Assembly (NCBI GenBank): GCA_003135995.1
Contig: PNBM01000111.1
Coordinates: 5,270 to 15,294, forward strand
Length of the DNA: 10,025 nt
Reading direction: 5' to 3'
Origin: Ignavibacteriota bacterium
GTDB lineage: Bacteria > Bacteroidota > Ignavibacteria > Tepidaquicellales > Tepidaquicellaceae
Shown here: positions 5,559 to 10,025 of the stretch, in pieces
How the letters are laid out: each line of letters starts with the position of its first letter
Numbering within the stretch: position 1 is the stretch's first letter
Translations under genes and position numbers: made by a program
The notes under the pieces: generated by a model
Database searches by the model: none
Told to the model about the DNA's origin: nothing
The model's input: only the letters and a program-made list of their open reading frames with translations

Positions 5559-6908
5559 ATGATTAAAAAAATTATTTTATTATCAATATTATTTATGTCG
5601 CTATCAGGATTTACAACAAGAACAGGTAATGATAAAATCTTACCTTACCCGATATTACAACATCAAATGTCAAACGGACTGAACATTGTAACCGTACCGT
5701 ATGATAGCCCAGGAATAGTAGCATTTTATATTATAGTAAGAGCCGGCTCAAGAAACGAAGTGGAGGCGGGAGTAACGGGTTTCGCTCACTTCTTTGAACA
5801 TATGATGTTCAGGGGAACCGATAAATATCCGAAAGATAAATATGAGGATATATTAAAATCCATCGGCGCTTCTGCAAATGCAAATACATCACTCGACAGA
5901 ACCGTATTTCATATGGTCGGTGACGCAAGTAAACTGGAATTAATGTTTGAAATCGAATCCGACAGGTTTCAGAATCTGCATTATTCCGAACACGATTTCA
6001 AAGTTGAAGCAGGCGCTGTAAAAGGTGAATACACAAAAAATTATGCCGAGCCGCTGGAACAACTCGATGAAAGCATTTGCGATGTTGCTTTTGATAAGCA
6101 CACTTACAAACATACGACAATGGGATTTTTTAAAGACATTGTAGATATGCCGAATCAATATGAATATTCTTTAAAATTTTACAAAAGATTTTATAGGCCC
6201 GAATACTGTACTGTGGTTGCCGTCGGTGATGTAACTCAGGATAAAGTTAATGCGCTTGCGGAAAAATATTTCTGGAAATGGGAACGCGGAAACTATGTTG
6301 CCGATATTCCCGTTGAACCTACTCAGCAGGAAACAAGATATACGCATATAAAGAATGGTGATACTCCTCCGTACATTTCATTGAATTTCAAGGGACCTGC
6401 ATTTAGTGATAATTCAGTTGAAAATCCTGCGCTGGATATAATTTCAAGTGTATATTTTTCTCAAAGGTCGGAATTATACAAGAAACTTGTTTTAAACGAG
6501 AAAAAGTTGAGATATATAAGATGCGGTCAGTCAAACAACCACGACCCGAATTTAATCTCCGTTGACGCTTCCGTTAAGAAGAAAGATGATATGCAATATA
6601 TTAAAGATGAAGTTATGAAAACTCTGGAAATGATAAAGAGCACACCGGTTGATGAAAAAATATTGAACGAGGCAAAAAGTAATATTAAATATAGTATCGC
6701 GATGAGGCTCGATAACCCGGGAGCAATTGCAAATTCCCTCGCAGCATATCTCGCTGTATCGGAAAATCCCGAAGCTATAAATAATTATTATGCTATGTTT
6801 GATAAAGTAACTGCGGAGGATATTATGAATGTTGCTAAAAAGTATTTTTTAACAACAGGTTTAACAATAGGTACGGTTTCCGCAGATGAAGATGTTGCGG
6901 TGAAATAG
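5559..6908 (+). CDS. Secreted M16 zinc peptidase, catalytic subunit
   Basis: This is a 449-residue protein of the M16B (mitochondrial processing peptidase-like) family. An N-terminal signal sequence (about 1-18, MIKKIILLSILFMSLSG) directs it to the periplasm or cell surface. The inverted zinc motif is complete: H77-F-F-E80-H81, with the third ligand E157 in the segment KVEAGAVKGEY, 76 residues on as expected. The two homologous M16 halves span about 30-235 and 245-445. It should cleave peptides or misfolded polypeptides inside a clam-shell chamber formed with a partner. The next gene, 73 bases downstream, encodes a second M16 chain lacking the zinc site, so the two probably form a heterodimer. 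Substrate unknown. Confidence 0.93.
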   Translation: MIKKIILLSILFMSLSGFTTRTGNDKILPYPILQHQMSNGLNIVTVPYDSPGIVAFYIIVRAGSRNEVEAGVTGFAHFFEHMMFRGTDKYPKDKYEDILKSIGASANANTSLDRTVFHMVGDASKLELMFEIESDRFQNLHYSEHDFKVEAGAVKGEYTKNYAEPLEQLDESICDVAFDKHTYKHTTMGFFKDIVDMPNQYEYSLKFYKRFYRPEYCTVVAVGDVTQDKVNALAEKYFWKWERGNYVADIPVEPTQQETRYTHIKNGDTPPYISLNFKGPAFSDNSVENPALDIISSVYFSQRSELYKKLVLNEKKLRYIRCGQSNNHDPNLISVDASVKKKDDMQYIKDEVMKTLEMIKSTPVDEKILNEAKSNIKYSIAMRLDNPGAIANSLAAYLAVSENPEAINNYYAMFDKVTAEDIMNVAKKYFLTTGLTIGTVSADEDVAVK

Positions 6909-6981
6909 AATTAATTCAAATTGCCGTCTTTAAAAGGAAAATTTGAAATAAAAAAAAATTAAAAATAAAAAATATTTTAAA

Positions 6982-8526
6982 ATGAAAAGTTTATTATCAA
7001 TAATAATATCAATTTTCGTGATTTCACAAATTTGTTTTTCTCAGGAAGTGATAGAATTAAAAAATTCCGCTTCAAACAAAGTTATCATAAGACTAATGTT
7101 CAGAAACGGTTCCATATCAGACCCGGCAGGGAAAGAAGGATTGACCGACATAACCGCAAGTATGATTGGCTCCGGCGGAAGCACGGAATATACTTACAGT
7201 CAGATACAGGATATGCTTTACCCTATGGCTGCAAGCTATGGCGCCTCGGTTGATAAAGAAGTAACTACTTTTTATTTCCAGGTGCCGGCTGTATTTTTGA
7301 ATGATTTTTATTCAATTGTAAAAGGGGTTTTCTTAACCCCTGCATTTGCCGAATCTGATTTCGAGAGAATTAAATCCAACCAGCAAAATTATGTTGACCA
7401 GGTGATTCGCGCTTCTTCGGATGAAGAATACAGTAAAAAAGCGCTCGAAGATTTTCTTTTCAGAGGAACAAGATATCAGCATATGACAGCCGGAAAATCC
7501 GATGGTGTAAAAGCAATAACTCTCGACGACGTTAAGAATCATTATAAAAATTATTTTACAAAAAATAATTTATTGATTGGTATTGCAGGAAATTATACGG
7601 ATGATTTTTTAAACACTTTGAAAAGTGATTTGCAAAAATTGCCGGACACAAAGCCCGTTTTGCCGGGAAAAATTATTCCGTCAGAACCGAAAGGAATAAA
7701 CGTGGAAATTATTGAAAAGGAAGGTTCATTCGGCTCTGCAATATTTATGGGATTCCCTATGGATATTACAAGAAGCAATGATGAGTTTGCCGCATTAATG
7801 GTTGCAAATTCATACTTAGGTGAGCACAGAAAATCTTATGGGGTTTTATATAACAAGTTGCGTGAAACAAGGTCGATGAATTATGGTGATTACTCTTACA
7901 TCGAATGGTATCCGGCCGGCGGCGGAAATATGTTGCCTCCCTCAGGAGCGCCAAGAAGCACAAATTATTTTTCGATGTGGATTCGACCTGTTCAAATTGC
8001 AAAACAATTAAAGGCTCAATATTCCGAACTTTCCGGTATTAATATAGGACATGCACATTTTGCAATCAGAATGGCTATAAGAGAACTCGACAATCTTGTA
8101 ACGAATGGTATGACGAAAAAAGCATTCGAAGATACAAGACAATTTTTACAAAGCTATATTAAACTTTATATACAAAGACCATCAGACCAGCTGGGTTATT
8201 TAATGGATGCAAATTTTTACGGCAGAAAAGATTATATCGCCGATATGGAAAAATTACTGGCAAAGCTTACCTTAAATGATGTTAATAAGGCAATCAAAAA
8301 ATACTGGCAGATAAAAAATATGGATATTACTATTGTTACCGATGTCACAGAAGCGGAACCGCTTGCAAAAAGTTTGCAGGAAAATCTTCCTTCGCCTATG
8401 ACTTATTCAAATCTTGTAAAAAGCGGTCAGCCGAAAGATGTCCTGGCAGAAGATGACGTCGTGGCAAATTATAAATTGAATATAAATTCTGTTAAGATTG
8501 TAAAGAACGAAGACACTTTTAAATAA
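6982..8526 (+). CDS. Secreted M16 family protein, non-catalytic partner subunit
   Basis: This 514-residue M16-like protein has a signal peptide (about 1-20, cleavage after CFS). At the position of the zinc motif it reads GLTDITASMI (53-62), so H, E and H are replaced by D56, A59 and S60. It cannot be a zinc peptidase. The C-terminal half keeps KLRETRSMNYG (292-302), the R/Y motif that in the partner subunit of M16B enzymes binds substrate. This is the usual division of labour with the preceding catalytic subunit. The chain has a C-terminal extension after about residue 460, including acidic and lysine-rich stretches, and is longer than its partner. The ATG at 6982 is followed directly by the signal peptide, and no Shine-Dalgarno is evident in the A-rich leader. 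Confidence 0.9.
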   Translation: MKSLLSIIISIFVISQICFSQEVIELKNSASNKVIIRLMFRNGSISDPAGKEGLTDITASMIGSGGSTEYTYSQIQDMLYPMAASYGASVDKEVTTFYFQVPAVFLNDFYSIVKGVFLTPAFAESDFERIKSNQQNYVDQVIRASSDEEYSKKALEDFLFRGTRYQHMTAGKSDGVKAITLDDVKNHYKNYFTKNNLLIGIAGNYTDDFLNTLKSDLQKLPDTKPVLPGKIIPSEPKGINVEIIEKEGSFGSAIFMGFPMDITRSNDEFAALMVANSYLGEHRKSYGVLYNKLRETRSMNYGDYSYIEWYPAGGGNMLPPSGAPRSTNYFSMWIRPVQIAKQLKAQYSELSGINIGHAHFAIRMAIRELDNLVTNGMTKKAFEDTRQFLQSYIKLYIQRPSDQLGYLMDANFYGRKDYIADMEKLLAKLTLNDVNKAIKKYWQIKNMDITIVTDVTEAEPLAKSLQENLPSPMTYSNLVKSGQPKDVLAEDDVVANYKLNINSVKIVKNEDTFK

Positions 8527-8563
8527 GTTATAAATTGTTAATGTTAAATGTTAAATGATTTAA

Positions 8564-8594
<31 letters not shown>

Positions 8595-8597
8595 TGT

Positions 8598-9245
8598 ATG
8601 ATACAAATAATTATCGGGAGTTTATTGCTCAGTATAACGCACGCGTTGATACCAAACCACTGGTTTCCGCTGGTTGCGGTTAGCAGAACCGAAAAATGGT
8701 CGCGGACTGAATCGCTTAAAGTAACCGCTATCACAGGTTCGATGCATACCGTAAGCACTATTATCATCGGAATAATAATAGGGTTTATCGGGTTTAAATT
8801 AAGCAGTACAATTGAATTAATTACAAGCATAATTGCACCGCTTATATTAATTGTATTAGGTTTAATTTATTTTATTTTAAATTTTGTAAAGCCACACGGG
8901 CATTCACATGAGCATCATAATCATACCGGTCTTATAAAAGATGAAAAGAAGAAATCCAAACTTGCTATAATCACCGCGCTCGGAACTTTAATGTTTTTTT
9001 CTCCTTGTATAGAAATAGAAGCTTATTATTTTACTGTCGGTAAATACGGATGGACAGGAATTTTAACTTTATCTGTAGTTTATCTTTTCATTACTGTTGT
9101 TGAATTGGTAATATTGGTTGATATAGGCAGAAAAAGTCTTGAAAAATTAAATACGAAATTACATTTTATCGGGCATTACGAGCGGGCAATTATGGGCTCG
9201 GTATTGATATTACTCGGCTTATTTATTCATTTTGTAAATTTATAA
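8598..9245 (+). CDS. NicO/RcnA-like membrane protein, putative metal-ion transporter
   Basis: From the ATG at 8598 this is a 215-residue membrane protein with about six helices. Helix 1 holds HALIPNHW (15-22), like the H-A-x-x-P-x-H motif of nickel/cobalt transporters. GSMHTVS (47-53) in helix 2 gives another conserved His. A cytoplasmic loop at 99-109 is His-rich (PHGHSHEHHNH, six His), typical of metal-binding loops in RcnA-type exporters. FFSPCIEIE (133-141) provides further polar intramembrane residues. An in-frame ATG at 8565 is rejected as the start because it lies within the palindromic repeat and adds only the repeat-encoded MDSRFRGNDKC. The CDF transporter follows 21 bases downstream, suggesting a shared metal-homeostasis operon. 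Substrate (Ni, Co, Zn or other) is not determined by the sequence. Confidence 0.72.
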   Translation: MIQIIIGSLLLSITHALIPNHWFPLVAVSRTEKWSRTESLKVTAITGSMHTVSTIIIGIIIGFIGFKLSSTIELITSIIAPLILIVLGLIYFILNFVKPHGHSHEHHNHTGLIKDEKKKSKLAIITALGTLMFFSPCIEIEAYYFTVGKYGWTGILTLSVVYLFITVVELVILVDIGRKSLEKLNTKLHFIGHYERAIMGSVLILLGLFIHFVNL

Positions 9246-9266
9246 TATTATTTTTTATAATTCACG

Positions 9267-10025
9267 ATGTCTCATCACCATCATAAAGAGAATAAGAATA
9301 TTGAAAATATAAAATTTGCATTATTTGTAAATTTTTTCCTTTCGGTTTTAGAATTCGCAGGTGGAATACTTTCAAACAGTATAGCAATAATTTCCAATGC
9401 TGTTCACGATATGGGTGATGCCATTGCTTTTTCATTTTCATATTTCAGCGAAAAATATGCAAACACGGAAAACGTGAACGAGAACTACACTTACCGCCTG
9501 AACCGTCTTCCGCTTTTAAGTGCCCTTATAAATTCTATAATATTATTAACAGGTTCGACTCTAATATTATATCACGCCATTCCGAGATTATTCAATCCCG
9601 AAGCCCCTGAGCCGAATATAATGTTTTTGGTTTCCATCATCGGGATTATTGCCAACGGAATTGCTCTTATGAAATTAAAAAGGAATGAGGGCATAAATTC
9701 AAAAGTCTTAAGCATACATACTCTTGAAGATTTTCTCGGATGGATAGCAATATTAATTGGTTCAATTATAATAAAATTATTTAATTTTGCGATTGTAGAT
9801 TCTTTGTTATCTGTTCTGATAACACTTTATATTTTATTCCACGTTGTAAAAAATCTGCAGGAAGTTTACAGGCTCTTTATGCAAAAATCTCCCGAATCCA
9901 TAAAGACGAATGATATAGCAAATTTTATAAAAAGTTTTGCTGAAGTAAAAAGCATACAGGACCTGCACATCTGGTCGCTCGAAGGAACCCAGCATGTATT
10001 AACGGCTCATATACAGGTTAACGAT
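9267..10025 (+). CDS. Cation diffusion facilitator (CDF) transporter, 3' end outside window
   Basis: Reading from the ATG at 9267 gives 253 codons without a stop to the window edge, so the gene is truncated on the right (the family is usually about 290-320 residues). A His-rich start MSHHHHK is followed by membrane helices. The intramembrane metal site is visible as H47-x-x-x-D51 (AVHDMGD) in helix 2 and H151-x-x-x-D155 (HTLED) in helix 5, the HxxxD/HxxxD pattern of zinc-type CDF exporters such as ZitB and CzcD. The C-terminal cytoplasmic domain begins after about 200, with IQDLHIWSLEGTQHVLTAHI matching the CDF dimerisation domain. It exports Zn2+ or a similar divalent cation by proton antiport. 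It sits 21 bases after the NicO-like gene and is probably cotranscribed. Confidence 0.92.
   Translation, partial: MSHHHHKENKNIENIKFALFVNFFLSVLEFAGGILSNSIAIISNAVHDMGDAIAFSFSYFSEKYANTENVNENYTYRLNRLPLLSALINSIILLTGSTLILYHAIPRLFNPEAPEPNIMFLVSIIGIIANGIALMKLKRNEGINSKVLSIHTLEDFLGWIAILIGSIIIKLFNFAIVDSLLSVLITLYILFHVVKNLQEVYRLFMQKSPESIKTNDIANFIKSFAEVKSIQDLHIWSLEGTQHVLTAHIQVND

Noticed and set aside
8538..8557. Short tandem TTAATG/TTAAATG/TTAAATG repeat before the palindrome
   Set aside because: Only two exact 7-base copies and one partial; too short and AT-rich to call a functional repeat.

Overview
The window looks like a chromosomal segment from a low-GC, AT-rich member of the Bacteroidota/Ignavibacteriota (FCB) group. 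The basis is the proteins (a MarR plus YceI pair, the MRLEEEI-type MarR family, the WCGD thioredoxin-like family, pirin, paired secreted M16 proteases), the scarcity of Shine-Dalgarno sequences, and two upstream sites matching the Bacteroidota -7 element TAnnTTTG. The phylum-level assignment is inference.

Left part, minus strand (1-2055): the first 47 codons of a CcoI/FixI-type heavy-metal P-type ATPase leave the window at base 1. Upstream of it lies a membrane-anchored hybrid sensor kinase (PAS-HisKA-HATPase-REC). Its H-box reads SQEIRTP, so the phosphoaccepting histidine is replaced by Gln215, while the ATP-binding boxes and the receiver aspartate are intact. A near-consensus promoter precedes it.

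Middle, plus strand (2319-5394): a redox/stress-type cluster. A MarR regulator with a palindromic operator at its start codon is followed directly by a broken yceI gene. What survives of yceI is an 87-codon lipoprotein ORF plus downstream remnants in shifted frames, with the C-terminal half missing. Next come a thioredoxin-fold protein with a single active-site cysteine, a pirin/quercetinase-like protein and an NAD(P)H-dependent FMN reductase. A 77-bp imperfect inverted-repeat element with a GC-rich core hairpin separates the thioredoxin-like gene from pirin.

Right part, plus strand (5559-8526): two secreted M16 peptidase-family subunits. The first carries a complete HxxEH...E zinc site. The second lacks it but keeps the R/Y substrate-binding motif, so they are a likely catalytic/non-catalytic pair.

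End (8569-10025): a dRS3-like ATTCCCGC...GCGGGAAT repeat, then a NicO/RcnA-like membrane protein with a His-rich loop and, 21 bases on, a cation diffusion facilitator that runs off the window. Together with the ATPase at the left edge, metal-ion transport brackets the segment. I see no rRNA, tRNA, CRISPR array, transposase or phage gene. I found no clear new multi-gene system. The most unusual points are the histidine-less hybrid kinase and the decayed yceI beside its intact regulator.
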